Shown: positions 43,019 to 51,918, numbered from the stretch's first letter. The stretch: DNA of 64,000 nt from Pseudomonas sp. R4-35-07 (GCF_003852235.1 NZ_CP027732.1:992001-1056000), one strand, 5' to 3'. Notes: generated by a model from the sequence alone, not told the origin. Numbers and translations: made by a program.

Positions 43019-43657
43019 TCACGCGTCCTTCTGCTTGGTGCCGAAGATCTTGTCACCGGCATCGCCCAGGCCTGGGATGATGTAGCCGTGTTCATTCAGG
43101 CGCTCGTCGATGGAGGCGGTGTAGATCTGTACATCAGGGTGCGCTTTTTCGACGGCGGCGATGCCTTCGGGCGCGGCGACCAGCACCATGGCGCGGATGT
43201 CCTTGCAGCCGGCTTTTTTCAACAGGTCGATGGTGGCGACCATGGAGCTGCCGGTGGCGAGCATCGGGTCGATGATCATGGCCAGGCGTTCGTTGATTTC
43301 CGGGACGAGTTTTTCCAGGTACGTGTGGGCCTGCAATGTTTCTTCGTTGCGGGCCACGCCGACGGCGCTGACCTTGGCGCCCGGGATCAGGCTGAGCACG
43401 CCTTCGAGCATGCCGATACCGGCGCGCAGGATCGGCACCACGGTAATTTTCTTACCGGCAATTTTCTCGACCTGTACGGGACCGGCCCAACCGGGGATCT
43501 CGTAGGTTTCCAAGGGTAAGTCCTTGGTGGCTTCGTAAGTGAGCAGCGCTCCAACTTCCTGAGCAAGCTCACGGAAATTCTTCGTGCTGATGTCGGCACG
43601 GCGCATAAGGCCGAGTTTGTGTCGGATCAGCGGGTGGCGGATCTCGCGAGTGGGCAT
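43019..43657 (-). CDS. upp: Uracil phosphoribosyltransferase
   Basis: It salvages uracil to UMP with PRPP. The 212 residues are family length when started at [19 protein letters not shown]; the frame is open eight codons further. Seen: [14 protein letters not shown] and the PRPP loop [12 protein letters not shown]. The stop overlaps the possible GTG of uraA. It is divergent from hpt, so two base-salvage genes share this region. Confidence 0.97.
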   Translation of the reverse strand: MPTREIRHPLIRHKLGLMRRADISTKNFRELAQEVGALLTYEATKDLPLETYEIPGWAGPVQVEKIAGKKITVVPILRAGIGMLEGVLSLIPGAKVSAVGVARNEETLQAHTYLEKLVPEINERLAMIIDPMLATGSSMVATIDLLKKAGCKDIRAMVLVAAPEGIAAVEKAHPDVQIYTASIDERLNEHGYIIPGLGDAGDKIFGTKQKDA

Positions 43658-43820
43658 GGGAAAGGCTCCGGCGGCGGGCAAAAAAACCGGCCTAGATTAA
43701 TCTATCCGAGGGTGTTGTCCTATAGACATCTAGCACGTTAGTCCATTAAGGCTTGCTCGGAGCGCAGTAGAAGCGTAACTTCGCCCGCTTTTCTTGCCAC
43801 AGCACCCCTTGGAGAGCGCC

Positions 43821-44378
43821 ATGTCCGCTGATCTCGAGCATATCCGTCAAATCATGCACGAGGCTGACTGCCTGTACACCGAAGCGCAAGTCGAAGCAGC
43901 GATCGCCAAGGTCGGCGCGCACATCACCCGCGAAATGGCCGACACCAACCCGGTGGTCTTCTGCGTGATGAACGGTGGCCTGATCTTCGCCGGCAAATTG
44001 CTCACTCACCTGCAATTCCCGCTGGAAGCCTCTTATCTGCACGCTACCCGCTATCGCAACGAAACCAGCGGCGGTGATCTGTTCTGGAAGGCCAAGCCGG
44101 AAGTTTCGTTTATCGACCGTGACGTGCTGATCATCGATGACATCCTCGACGAAGGGCACACCCTGGGCGCGATCATCGACTTCTGCAAGCATGCCGGCGC
44201 GCGCAAAGTGCACACCGCCGTGCTGATCGACAAAGACCACGACCGCAAGGCGCGCCCTGAGCTCAAAGCCGATTTCGTCGGGCTGCCGTGCATCGACCGC
44301 TATATCTTCGGTTATGGCATGGACTACAAGGGCTACTGGCGCAACGCCAATGGCATCTACGCGGTTAAAGGAATGTAA
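43821..44378 (+). CDS. hpt: Hypoxanthine-guanine phosphoribosyltransferase
   Basis: It salvages hypoxanthine and guanine to IMP and GMP. The 185 residues show the PRPP-binding loop VLIIDDILDEGHTLGA and the base-binding end GLPCIDRYIFGYGMDYKG. GGAG lies 8 bases before the ATG. A WbuC-type gene follows after 3 bp, probably in the same transcript. It is divergent from upp across about 160 bp. Confidence 0.94.
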   Translation: MSADLEHIRQIMHEADCLYTEAQVEAAIAKVGAHITREMADTNPVVFCVMNGGLIFAGKLLTHLQFPLEASYLHATRYRNETSGGDLFWKAKPEVSFIDRDVLIIDDILDEGHTLGAIIDFCKHAGARKVHTAVLIDKDHDRKARPELKADFVGLPCIDRYIFGYGMDYKGYWRNANGIYAVKGM

Positions 44379-44381
44379 TCG

Positions 44382-44849
44382 ATGGCCCGCTTTCTTGATC
44401 AGACGTTATTTGCAGAGTTGGCCGAGAAAGCGGGCGCCAGCCCCCGTGGCCGGCACCACCACAATTTCCACCAGATGGAAGAGCCGTGTCATCGCCTCGC
44501 CGTGGCCCTGCAGCCGAGTACCTATGTACCGCCGCATCGGCACCTCAGCGCGGACAAGGCGGAAACCTTGCTGGTGCTCCAGGGGCGACTGGGCCTGCTG
44601 ATATTCAGCGACACCGGTGAGGTCATCACCAAGCGCGTGATGCAGGCAGGGGGCGAATGCGCGGGCGTCGACCTGCCGCCGGGCGTGTTCCATGGCCTGG
44701 TGGTGCTGGAGCCTGATACGGTGATGTTCGAGTGCAAGGCCGGGCCCTATCGACCGGTGGGCGAGGGTGAGTTGGCCGATTGGGCGCCCCGCGAGGGCGA
44801 TGCCGGTGTGGCTGACTACCAACGCTGGATGCTCGCCCAGTTCGATTGA
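44382..44849 (+). CDS. WbuC-family cupin metalloprotein
   Basis: This 155-residue cupin-fold protein is of the WbuC family, named after a gene in O-antigen clusters. Candidate metal ligands are visible in NFHQMEEPCHR, YVPPHRHLSADKAET and PPGVFHGLVVLEP. Its biochemical role is unknown to me. It follows hpt by 3 bp and is likely co-transcribed, which does not obviously explain its job. Confidence 0.8.
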   Translation: MARFLDQTLFAELAEKAGASPRGRHHHNFHQMEEPCHRLAVALQPSTYVPPHRHLSADKAETLLVLQGRLGLLIFSDTGEVITKRVMQAGGECAGVDLPPGVFHGLVVLEPDTVMFECKAGPYRPVGEGELADWAPREGDAGVADYQRWMLAQFD

Positions 44850-44957
44850 GCTGCAGTGCTGCTGTAGCCAGAACACCGGCTCTTCAGCGCTTTCGAAGCC
44901 TGTGCACCACAGGTAGACTTCAACCCCCGTATCAATGTCTGCAGGCTGGAGTCGGTA

Positions 44958-45245
44958 ATGCGTAAAGATAAAAAACAGGTGATCGGTGACGAGATCGGCG
45001 ACGACCAGATCAAATTGTTCCTGGACTTCGAGCCGGTCGATGCGACGTCCCCGTCCCTGCACAAACTGATCAAGGCCTATCGCGGCCTGCGTATCGACGA
45101 CTTCGAGCGCTTCCTGGGATTCTTCAAGGAAGCCGGTCTGGACCTGGATGGCAAGGATGAGCACGGCCAGACCTTTGTCGACCTGATCAAGGACCAGCGC
45201 AACGCCGCCGAGTACATCGAGCTGATCGACAAAGCCCGCGGCTGA
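44958..45245 (+). CDS. PA4642-family small protein
   Basis: This 95-residue acidic cytoplasmic protein is of a Pseudomonas family of unknown function. It begins MRKDKKQVIGDEIGDDQIKL and has a second half (LDGKDEHGQTFVDLIKDQ) that resembles an ankyrin-like turn and helix. No signal peptide, cysteine cluster or membrane segment is present. It ends 18 bp before a strong bidirectional terminator and converges on mqo. Confidence 0.8.
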   Translation: MRKDKKQVIGDEIGDDQIKLFLDFEPVDATSPSLHKLIKAYRGLRIDDFERFLGFFKEAGLDLDGKDEHGQTFVDLIKDQRNAAEYIELIDKARG

Positions 45246-45255
45246 TTATCCGAGC

Positions 45256-45300
45256 CATAAAAAAACGCCCCGGCCTCATAAGAGTCCGGGGCGTTTCGCT
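45256..45300. terminator. Bidirectional terminator between convergent genes
   Basis: AAACGCCCCGG and CCGGGGCGTTT are perfect 11-bp arms. The minus strand continues into seven T, ideal for ending mqo transcripts; the plus strand has a weaker TTTCGCTTTT. It serves both the small protein gene and mqo. Confidence 0.9.
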
Positions 45301-45306
45301 TTTAAC

Positions 45307-45407
45307 GGCAGGAGCGAGCTTGCTCGCGAAGAACCTGAGAGCGCCGCATCAAACCAGATGCGCTGCGTTATCGTTATCGTTTTGCGCGAGCGAGCTCGCT
45401 CCTGCAG
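45307..45407. repeat. REP pair overlapping the 3' end of mqo
   Basis: GGCAGGAGCGAGCTTGCTCG at the left and CGAGCGAGCTCGCTCCTGC at the right form an inverted pair. The right arm (about 45384-45407) lies inside the mqo coding region and the left arm lies past its stop. Confidence 0.85.
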
Positions 45408-46887
45408 GATCCACCAGCTCCAGGCTGATGTTGTTCTGCGTATTGATCTTGCGATACAGCTCGGCATCCGTCTCCAGCACGTTCTCGCGCGCCGGGAAGA
45501 TCTCGTGCAGCTTGGTCGCCCATTCGCCCTTGGCTTTCTCCGGGAAGCAGCGCTCGATCAGGTCAAGCATGATCGACACCGTCACCGAAGCGCCCGGCGA
45601 GGCACCCAGCAGCGCCGCCAGCGAACCATCCTTGGCCGCCACCAGCTCGGTGCCGAATTGCAGCACGCCGCCTTTCTTCGGGTCTTTCTTGATGATCTGT
45701 ACCCGCTGGCCGGCCACTTCCAGACGCCAGTCTTCGGCTTTCGCCTCGGGGTAGAAACGGCGCAGGGATTCCAGGCGCTGCTCCATGGACTGGCGCACTT
45801 CGCTGACCAGGTACTTGGTCAGGTCCATGTTGTCGCGCGCCACGGCGAGCATCGGGCCGATGTTGCCGGCACGAATCGACATCGGCAGGTCCAGGAACGA
45901 GCCGTGCTTGAGGAATTTGGTGGTGAACCCGGCGTATGGCCCGAACAGCAGGGACTTCTTGCCATCCACCACGCGAGTGTCCAGGTGCGGTACGGACATC
46001 GGTGGCGAGCCCACGGCGGCCTGGCTATAGACCTTGGCCTGATGCTGCCTGACCACTTCCGGATTGTCGCAGCGCAGCCACTGGCCGCTGACCGGGAAAC
46101 CGCCAAAGCCTTTGCTTTCTTCGATGCCCGACGCCTGCAGCAGCGGCAGTGCCGCACCGCCGGCGCCGAGGAAGACGAACTTGGCATCCACGTCGCGGCT
46201 GTTGCCGCTGTTGACGTCCTTGATGCTGACGGTCCAGCCGGCACCATTGCGCTTGAGGCCGGTGACGCGCTTGCAGTACTTGACCTGGGCGTCCGCCGAA
46301 CTGGTCAGGTGGCTGAGCAGTTGGTTGGTCAGGGCGCCGAAGTTGACGTCAGTACCGTTCATCACGCGGGTCGCGGCGATTTTTTCGTCCAGCGGGCGGC
46401 CCGGCATCATCAGCGGCATCCACTCGGCCATCTCGCTGCGGTCTTCGGTGTAGTGCATGTCCGAAAACGCATGGTGCTGGCTGAGGGTTTCAAAACGCTT
46501 CTTGAGGAAGGCAACGCCGTTTTCGCCCTGCACGAAACTCAGGTGCGGGACCGGGCTGATAAAGGATTTGGACGAGCCAAAGGTGCCTTTTTTGGTCAGG
46601 TACGCCCAGAACTGTTTCGACACCTCGAACTGGGTGTTGATGTGCACGGCTTTCTTGATGTCGATGGAGCCATCGGCGGCCTGCGGCGTGTAGTTCAGCT
46701 CACACAGCCCGGCGTGGCCGGTACCGGCGTTGTTCCACGGGTTGGAACTCTCCGCGGCACCCGAATCCATCAGCTCAACGACTTCCAGCTTGAGGCCGGG
46801 GTCGAGCTCCTTGAGCAGTACGGCCAGGGTGGCACTCATGATGCCGGCCCCTACCAGAACTACGTCGACTGCTTCGTTATGCGCCAT
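45349..46887 (-). CDS. mqo: Malate:quinone oxidoreductase
   Basis: This is a membrane-associated flavoenzyme that oxidises malate to oxaloacetate and feeds electrons to quinone, replacing NAD-linked malate dehydrogenase in pseudomonads. The 512 residues start with the FAD-binding [20 protein letters not shown] and contain the family segment [19 protein letters not shown]. The last residues ([20 protein letters not shown]) are encoded partly by a REP element. A nearly 700-bp gene-poor region lies upstream. Confidence 0.95.
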   Translation of the reverse strand: MAHNEAVDVVLVGAGIMSATLAVLLKELDPGLKLEVVELMDSGAAESSNPWNNAGTGHAGLCELNYTPQAADGSIDIKKAVHINTQFEVSKQFWAYLTKKGTFGSSKSFISPVPHLSFVQGENGVAFLKKRFETLSQHHAFSDMHYTEDRSEMAEWMPLMMPGRPLDEKIAATRVMNGTDVNFGALTNQLLSHLTSSADAQVKYCKRVTGLKRNGAGWTVSIKDVNSGNSRDVDAKFVFLGAGGAALPLLQASGIEESKGFGGFPVSGQWLRCDNPEVVRQHQAKVYSQAAVGSPPMSVPHLDTRVVDGKKSLLFGPYAGFTTKFLKHGSFLDLPMSIRAGNIGPMLAVARDNMDLTKYLVSEVRQSMEQRLESLRRFYPEAKAEDWRLEVAGQRVQIIKKDPKKGGVLQFGTELVAAKDGSLAALLGASPGASVTVSIMLDLIERCFPEKAKGEWATKLHEIFPARENVLETDAELYRKINTQNNISLELVDPAGASSLAQNDNDNAAHLV

Positions 46888-47587
46888 TTAACGCGTCTCC
46901 AAAATCTGCAGCACCAAATTGACGGCATGGCTGCCAGGAGTGACGGGGCGGTTCACGTGTTGCCCCAGGTTACCCATGGCCAGGATCGCCATGTCCGTTT
47001 CGCAATTCTTTGCAACTTCAGCGCACGCTTCCTGCCCGGCTAATCTGCCTATGAACGCATTCATGGGCGCCTGTGGCAATTCGACTTATGGTCAAAGCGC
47101 GCGATCCGTGCAACCAATCCGTAGCGGACAGGCTCAAGCTCCGGTTGTCGAGGAGTACTCGGTCCTGTGTTGGGCTGTTCCAGACGCTGATGGTGCTTGT
47201 ACAAACGCCAAACTATTCATTTGCTCGCCACACTCTTGTGAAGTTGTGAAAACCCGTTTTTTCACGCTCTTTTGAAGACGTGAACCTCAAAAAAGGGCTG
47301 CCCAGCCTGGCACCTGGCCCGTGAAACGGGCAACAAACTCAAGTGGCCGAGCGCAATGGCAGCTCTGGCAGATTCGATAAAGACGGGTGGTTTGCAAAGG
47401 AAACAGCAAGCACGCCAGCTTCACTCGATCTGTGTGGGCGGCTCTCTGTGGGCAATTGGGAGGTTAATGCCGAGGCAATAACGATGCTGCGGGGCCCGAT
47501 CAGGAGACGTCCTTATAATCGGGGGGAGATTGTAGCGAAGAACGCCGGGGAAATGGGCGTGTTTTATGACTTTTATTAGTGCGCTGG
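46888..47587. other. Gene-poor region upstream of mqo
   Basis: About 700 bp contain no gene I can support. The mqo promoter should lie in the part nearest the gene. A short hairpin GCCCGTGAAACGGGC (47317-47331) and an isolated TATAAT (47514-47519) are visible, but neither has supporting context. A 63-codon open frame abuts mqo and is treated as doubtful. Confidence 0.5.
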
Positions 47588-47821
47588 TCAGGAGGCCAAC
47601 GCTTGTCGCGAAGATGCGCGTACAAACTCGGGGCTGACCCGTGCACTGGCCGGCAGCGGGCGGTGCATCCAGCCAAGGTGTGTCTCTGCAACTTCCACCC
47701 AGCCTTCACCGACGGGCGGCAAGCTGCATTGCTTGAACGCCAGGCAATGGCCGTGGGCGTCGAGCAGGGCGAAGTGGCGATGGCGGGCGTGGGAGAAGAA
47801 CAATGACTTGAGAAGGCGCAT
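47588..47821 (-). CDS. Small hypothetical protein
   Basis: This is a 77-residue basic protein beginning MRLLKSLFFSHARHRHFALL, with several histidines and a central WVEVAETHLGWMHRPLPAS. Codon use and composition look like neighbouring real genes, and I believe similar short proteins occur next to mqo in other Pseudomonas. No domain is recognised. The function is unknown. Confidence 0.6.
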   Translation of the reverse strand: MRLLKSLFFSHARHRHFALLDAHGHCLAFKQCSLPPVGEGWVEVAETHLGWMHRPLPASARVSPEFVRASSRQALAS

Positions 47822-48003
47822 GACGATGTACCGGTTGCGTTACATGCTTGAAGGTTCTCAGTCTGCCATGACATTGGAATGACGATTTTATGTGAAATTG
47901 TAATTTGCCCATGCCTTCAGCTGCGGTTCAGGATTGCTGGTGAGTGACGCGCGAGCACCGTTATACTGGCGGCCTGTGTGCGCCTAGTCCTGGAGAAATG
48001 AGT

Positions 48004-48588
48004 ATGTTGCAACGCCTGTTGTTCGGTTTGATCACTGTGACCAGTTTGGCTTTGGTTGGCTGCGCCAACAGCCCGCAACAACTCAGCCCGCAACCCAAAG
48101 TCACGGCGCAGTTGGCCCCGGTCGGTCACGGCCAGCCGGTGTCGGTGCGTGTGGTAGATGGCCGTCCGTCACCTACGCTGGGTTCGCGTGGCGGCCTGTA
48201 CCCGGAGACCGCGCTGATTTCGGTGACCGGCGAGGACGTGCTGCCCAAGCTGCAGGCCCAGGCTGAAGCCGCTGTGCGCTTGTTGGGCTTTACCCCGACC
48301 AACACGCCGGGTGCGCCGCAACTGACCGTCACCCTGGCCGAACTGAAATACCAGTCGCCCAAGGAAGGCCTGTATGTGACCGAAGCGTCCATCGGCGCGA
48401 CCTTCAAGTCCGACGTCAGCGCCGGTACGCGTCGCTACAGCGGCCGCTACGCCGCATCCCTCAACCAGCGCTTCGGTATGTCGCCGAACCAGGAAACCAA
48501 CACCAAGCTGGTCAGCGATGTGCTCAGCGATGCCTTGACCCGATTGTTCAAGGACCCAAGCATCGGCCAGTTGCTCAGTTCGCAATAA
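48004..48588 (+). CDS. YajG-family lipoprotein
   Basis: This is a 194-residue predicted lipoprotein. The signal peptide ends in LALVGC (lipobox), and the YajG-type body contains VSVRVVDGRPSPTLGSRGG and SPNQETNTKLVSDVLSDAL. Family function is unknown; YajG proteins are outer-membrane or periplasmic lipoproteins. ATG 48004 is chosen because GGAG sits 8 bases before it; an ATG two codons earlier is too close to that site. A strong terminator follows. Confidence 0.88.
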   Translation: MLQRLLFGLITVTSLALVGCANSPQQLSPQPKVTAQLAPVGHGQPVSVRVVDGRPSPTLGSRGGLYPETALISVTGEDVLPKLQAQAEAAVRLLGFTPTNTPGAPQLTVTLAELKYQSPKEGLYVTEASIGATFKSDVSAGTRRYSGRYAASLNQRFGMSPNQETNTKLVSDVLSDALTRLFKDPSIGQLLSSQ

Positions 48589-48595
48589 GCTGTTC

Positions 48596-48631
48596 AAAAA
48601 AACCGGGCTCATCGCTGAGCCCGGTTTTTTT
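48596..48631 (+). terminator. Terminator after the YajG-like gene
   Basis: AAAAAACCGGGCTC and GAGCCCGGTTTTTT are exact arms around ATCGCT, with the T run continuing. The A run on the other side makes it usable from the opposite strand as well. Confidence 0.93.
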
Positions 48632-48643
48632 ACGCCTGGCGCT

Positions 48644-48976
48644 TCACGCCGCCGTGTCGACATAAAAATCCAACATGCTCACGCCAGTGAGTAAATCCAG
48701 CTCCGGAAGGTCGGCATGCACCTGCCCGGCGAGGGCGCAATACACCAGCCAGTGGCGGTCCTGGACGTTGAACGCAAGGCCGCCAACCAACGCCTCCTGT
48801 TCATCGCTTGGGGCAATCAGATACAGCCGGTCCTGGTTTTGCGCATGCAGCATGACAAGCACCTCACGTCGAAGGGCATCAGAGTGGCTTGTTAAGGTGA
48901 CGTTCAGGTGACGCTGTAAATTACTGGATACATTAGCCGTCAACGGGGAGGGAGCAGTAACGGCGCAGGAAGCCAC
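48644..48976 (-). CDS. Hypothetical protein
   Basis: This 110-residue protein has no recognised domain. The second half (LYLIAPSDEQEALVGGLAFN, then LVYCALAGQVHADLPELDLL) has the hydrophobic pattern of a small globular fold. The first 40 residues look less protein-like, so the start may be further in, for example at the Met of MLHAQNQDRL. It is flanked by a terminator and by a divergent small membrane-protein gene. Confidence 0.5.
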   Translation of the reverse strand: MASCAVTAPSPLTANVSSNLQRHLNVTLTSHSDALRREVLVMLHAQNQDRLYLIAPSDEQEALVGGLAFNVQDRHWLVYCALAGQVHADLPELDLLTGVSMLDFYVDTAA

Positions 48977-49033
48977 TATCGTTCAGGTTTGTATCTGGAC
49001 CGATACCCGAATACTGTTTCGCCGAGGTTTGCG

Positions 49034-49291
49034 ATGGCGTTGCCCGCGCTGCTCATCAATGCTGTAGCCCTATTGATTGCCTGCTCGGGCGCCGTAGTGC
49101 TGTTCCTGACCCGCCTGCGCGCGCAGCGTGCGATGGCCGACCTCGCGCTGCGCAGCGAAGAGCGGGCCATAGACCAACCGATGCTGTTTCTGGATACGCG
49201 CACCGAACGGGCCTATCGCCAGGCTTACCGCGTCGGGTTTGCGGGCCTGGGGCTGGCGCTGGTTCTATCCTGGCTCAGCACCCACCTTTAA
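49034..49291 (+). CDS. Small two-helix membrane protein
   Basis: This 85-residue protein has one hydrophobic segment near the N-terminus (LLINAVALLIACSGAVVLFL) and a second at the C-terminus (GFAGLGLALVLSWL), separated by a charged loop rich in Arg and Glu. Both ends probably face the same side. It matches no family I can name. The start at MALPALL is chosen over 15 codons upstream. A REPIN follows. Confidence 0.6.
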   Translation: MALPALLINAVALLIACSGAVVLFLTRLRAQRAMADLALRSEERAIDQPMLFLDTRTERAYRQAYRVGFAGLGLALVLSWLSTHL

Positions 49292-49307
49292 AGACACCGG
49301 AGCAAAA

Positions 49308-49398
49308 TGTGGGAGGGCGCTTGCCCCCGATGACGGTGTGCCAGTCGATATATCCACTGGCTGACCCACCGCTATCGGGAGCAAGCCCCCTCCCACAT
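49308..49398. repeat. REPIN between convergent genes
   Basis: The arms GTGGGAGGGCGCTTGCCCCC and GGGAGCAAGCCCCCTCCCAC are near-complementary with a few differences, so this copy has drifted more than others in the window. Confidence 0.85.
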
Positions 49399-49412
49399 TT
49401 TTTGATCGGTGT

Positions 49413-50579
49413 TTACAAAGGAATTCCGGCTTTTACCCGATATTGATTACGCACCGGCGTCGCATATTGCGTCACCAGGTACGGACGATGCTCCGATGGG
49501 CATTCGTGCAAGCGCCGCTCCCACTCCGCCTTCGCCTTGGCCAGTTCGTCGGCCGGGAATACGTCTGCGGCCTTGGGCACTTCCAGTTGTGGGTCGGCAT
49601 CGTTCCATTGGGCATACGCCAGGTAGTGCACCGGGAACAACCGATAACCGCCCAGGATCTGGCGGTCCATTTCGGCAGCCAGCAGCTTGGTGTCTTCGAA
49701 GTGCTCGGTAATTGGCGGCGCGAAGTTCACGTGCACCCGGCCTTTGTAGCCGGTGATGCCCAGCGCAATACTCACGTCATCCTCGCCCGGCGCCTTGCAG
49801 TAGGTGCCGGTGGTGGCGCGGATATACAGCTCGCGGGCCTTGGCGGCGTCGCACGGATCGTACTCATAGCTGATCGACACTGGCGTCAGGTTCAACGACT
49901 GGATGACTTCGGCGAACGGCTCGTCCTTGCGGCTGACGTGGAACATCTTGAGGATCGCCGATTCGGTGCGATCATCCCCATCCTTTGCCCGACCTTCGGC
50001 CTGGGCGATCCAGATCGACTGGCAGTCGTTGCGGATCGAATGGTTGATGTAGGCCGACAGCAACTGGTAGGCCGCCATCTTTTCCTTTCGCCCGGTGATC
50101 GAGCGGTGCACGATGAAGCTCTTGTTCAAGCGCATCAGGTCGCTGACGAACGGCTTTTGCAGCAGGTTGTCGCCGATGGCGATGCGCGGCGTCGGCAGGC
50201 CGGCATGATAGACGGCGTAGTTGACGAAGGCCGGGTCCATCACGATGTCGCGGTGGTTGGCGAGGAACAGGTAGGCGCTGCCGGATTTCAATTGCTCGAC
50301 GCCGGTATAGGTGACGCCGTCAGTCGCGCGGTCGATGGTATGGTCGACGTAATACTCGACTTTATCCTGCAGCGTCGCCACGGTGGTGACACCGGCGAAT
50401 TCACGGCGCAGTTTGCGCGCGATCATCGGCTTGAGCAGCCAGCCCAGCGCGCCGGCGAAGCGCGGGAAGCGGAAGTGGGTCAGGATGTCCAGAAAGGCCT
50501 TGTCACGGAACAGCCGGTCCAGCACTGCCGGGACTTCGCTGTCGTTGTAAGGTCGGATGGTATCGAATTCGCCCATCAT
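49413..50579 (-). CDS. PlsC-type acyltransferase with an unusual HX5D motif
   Basis: This is a 388-residue protein related to 1-acyl-glycerol-3-phosphate acyltransferases. The expected HX4D catalytic motif appears as NHRDIVMD: His109 has Asp111 at +2 and Asp115 at +6, so the spacing is HX5D. A later conserved-looking block is IWIAQAEGRAKDGDD. No clear membrane helix is seen. The acyl acceptor is unknown, and phospholipid or ornithine-lipid synthesis is only a guess from the family. An ATG one codon later is equally possible. Confidence 0.75.
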   Translation of the reverse strand: MMGEFDTIRPYNDSEVPAVLDRLFRDKAFLDILTHFRFPRFAGALGWLLKPMIARKLRREFAGVTTVATLQDKVEYYVDHTIDRATDGVTYTGVEQLKSGSAYLFLANHRDIVMDPAFVNYAVYHAGLPTPRIAIGDNLLQKPFVSDLMRLNKSFIVHRSITGRKEKMAAYQLLSAYINHSIRNDCQSIWIAQAEGRAKDGDDRTESAILKMFHVSRKDEPFAEVIQSLNLTPVSISYEYDPCDAAKARELYIRATTGTYCKAPGEDDVSIALGITGYKGRVHVNFAPPITEHFEDTKLLAAEMDRQILGGYRLFPVHYLAYAQWNDADPQLEVPKAADVFPADELAKAKAEWERRLHECPSEHRPYLVTQYATPVRNQYRVKAGIPL

Positions 50580-50709
50580 GCTCTCTTGTTAGAAACGGCT
50601 AGGGTAAGTAGAGGAAATACCAGGGTGCGGCCTGAGTAATGGGCTCAGCCGAAATATAACCCTGTAAATAGACCGGCGATTATACGCACAAGTCACTCAG
50701 GAGACTGCG

Positions 50710-50892
50710 ATGCTGGAAACTGCGCTGTACGATTGTCCTTATTGTGGTGAAACGGTCGAAACGACGGTGGACTTGTCCGGCGGTGATCAGGTTTACATCG
50801 AGGACTGTCAGGTGTGCTGCAGGCCGATCAGTTTCAACCTGCAGGTGCATGATGATGAGTGGATGCTCGAAACCCGCAGCGAGAACGAATAA
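50710..50892 (+). CDS. CPXCG-motif cysteine-rich protein
   Basis: This 60-residue acidic protein has CPYCGE near the N-terminus and CQVCC in the middle, which probably make one zinc-ribbon knuckle pair. This matches the CPXCG cysteine-rich protein family, of unknown function. The next gene follows after 15 bp and encodes a DUF2007 protein, an arrangement that suggests a small co-expressed pair. Confidence 0.85.
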   Translation: MLETALYDCPYCGETVETTVDLSGGDQVYIEDCQVCCRPISFNLQVHDDEWMLETRSENE

Positions 50893-50907
50893 ACAACAGG
50901 TAACGCC

Positions 50908-51168
50908 ATGCAGCGAATCTACGAACCGGAAAACCTCATGGAAGGCGAGCTGCTGCAACAGATGCTCGCCAGCGAAGGGATCGAGGCGCACCTGGTGGGG
51001 CGCCATTTGCTCGGTGGCACGGGTGAACTGCCGATTTTCGGTTTGCTGGGGCTGGAGGTCGACAATGATCAGGCCGCCTACGCCCGCGAACTCATCACCG
51101 CCTATAATGCCGCGCAACCCTTGCCCGGCGACGAACCCGACAGCTTCCCCGACGTATTGGTCTGTTAG
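50908..51168 (+). CDS. DUF2007 putative signal-transducing protein
   Basis: This 86-residue cytoplasmic protein is of the DUF2007 family. It begins MQRIYEPENLMEGELLQQML and contains GIEAHLVGRHLLGGTGELP, a fold related to small ligand-binding ferredoxin-like domains. No catalytic residues are evident. It shares a short operon with the upstream CPXCG gene and precedes an SRAP-like gene by 36 bp. Confidence 0.82.
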   Translation: MQRIYEPENLMEGELLQQMLASEGIEAHLVGRHLLGGTGELPIFGLLGLEVDNDQAAYARELITAYNAAQPLPGDEPDSFPDVLVC

Positions 51169-51204
51169 GCTGTCGCTCGGTTTACCCAAGAGTCGTGTTG
51201 CCCC

Positions 51205-51825
51205 ATGTGTGGACGTTATGCCCTGTTTCGCTGGAACCCCGCTTTTGCTGCCTTGCCGGGGTTCCCGGCCGACCAGCAGGCCCAGTGGAATATTTCCCCC
51301 AATGATTCGGTGCTGATCCAGCGCGCCCTCGACGGCCAGCTCACCCTGGCGCGCGCACGTTGGGGCCTGACGCCGCCCTGGCTCACTGACCTGTCCCGCA
51401 CGCCGGCCCATGCCCGCGCCGAAACCCTGGCCGAGCAACCGATGTTTCGCGAAGCGTTTCGCCAACGTCGTTGCCTGCTGCCGGCCAACGGGTTTTACGA
51501 ATGGCGCGGCACCCAGCGCAAACGCCCGTACTGGCTGACGCCGGGGGAGGGCTCCACGTTGTTTTTCGCGGCGATCTGGGAAGCGTATCCGGTGCAGGAG
51601 CAGGTGTGGTTGAGTACGGCTGTGGTCACTCAGGCTGCGCAGGCTCAGCGCCGGCCGTTGATCCTGGATGAGGCGGGGCAGGCCGCCTGGTTGGACCCCG
51701 CGACACCGCTGGCGGTGCTGCAAGGTCTTCTGGCCAGTGAGCCCGGCGCTTTGCGCGAGCGGGTCCTGGCCAATATGGTCAATGATCCCAAGCTCAATGG
51801 TCCGGAGTGCCTGACCCCGGCGTGA
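51205..51825 (+). CDS. SRAP (YedK/HMCES)-like protein lacking two active-site residues
   Basis: This 206-residue protein belongs to the SOS response-associated peptidase family, whose members form a thiazolidine crosslink with abasic sites in single-stranded DNA. Cys2 (MCGRYALFRW) and the Glu of NGFYEW (Glu99) are present. The usual Asn of the NARxE motif is His69 (HARAE), and the His of the IHxRMP motif aligns with Ala147 (AQRRPLIL). Crosslinking by Cys2 may survive while release and stabilisation chemistry changes. It is probably a diverged paralogue. Confidence 0.85.
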   Translation: MCGRYALFRWNPAFAALPGFPADQQAQWNISPNDSVLIQRALDGQLTLARARWGLTPPWLTDLSRTPAHARAETLAEQPMFREAFRQRRCLLPANGFYEWRGTQRKRPYWLTPGEGSTLFFAAIWEAYPVQEQVWLSTAVVTQAAQAQRRPLILDEAGQAAWLDPATPLAVLQGLLASEPGALRERVLANMVNDPKLNGPECLTPA

Positions 51826-51918
51826 GCTGCCGACATTCAGCGGTTAAATGTCTGATGTATCTGGCGCCGATACAAATGTACGCCTACGATACGCGCCATG
51901 TTTTCAGGGAGAGTGTTC

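Noticed and set aside
46888..47079. A 63-codon minus-strand open frame whose stop abuts the mqo start codon
   Set aside because: Composition is not clearly protein-like, no domain is recognised, and it occupies the expected mqo promoter and leader. It could be a leader peptide, but nothing in the sequence proves it.
47343..47579. A 78-codon plus-strand open frame with a GTG start
   Set aside because: No good ribosome site, no recognisable family and ordinary chance length for this GC content.
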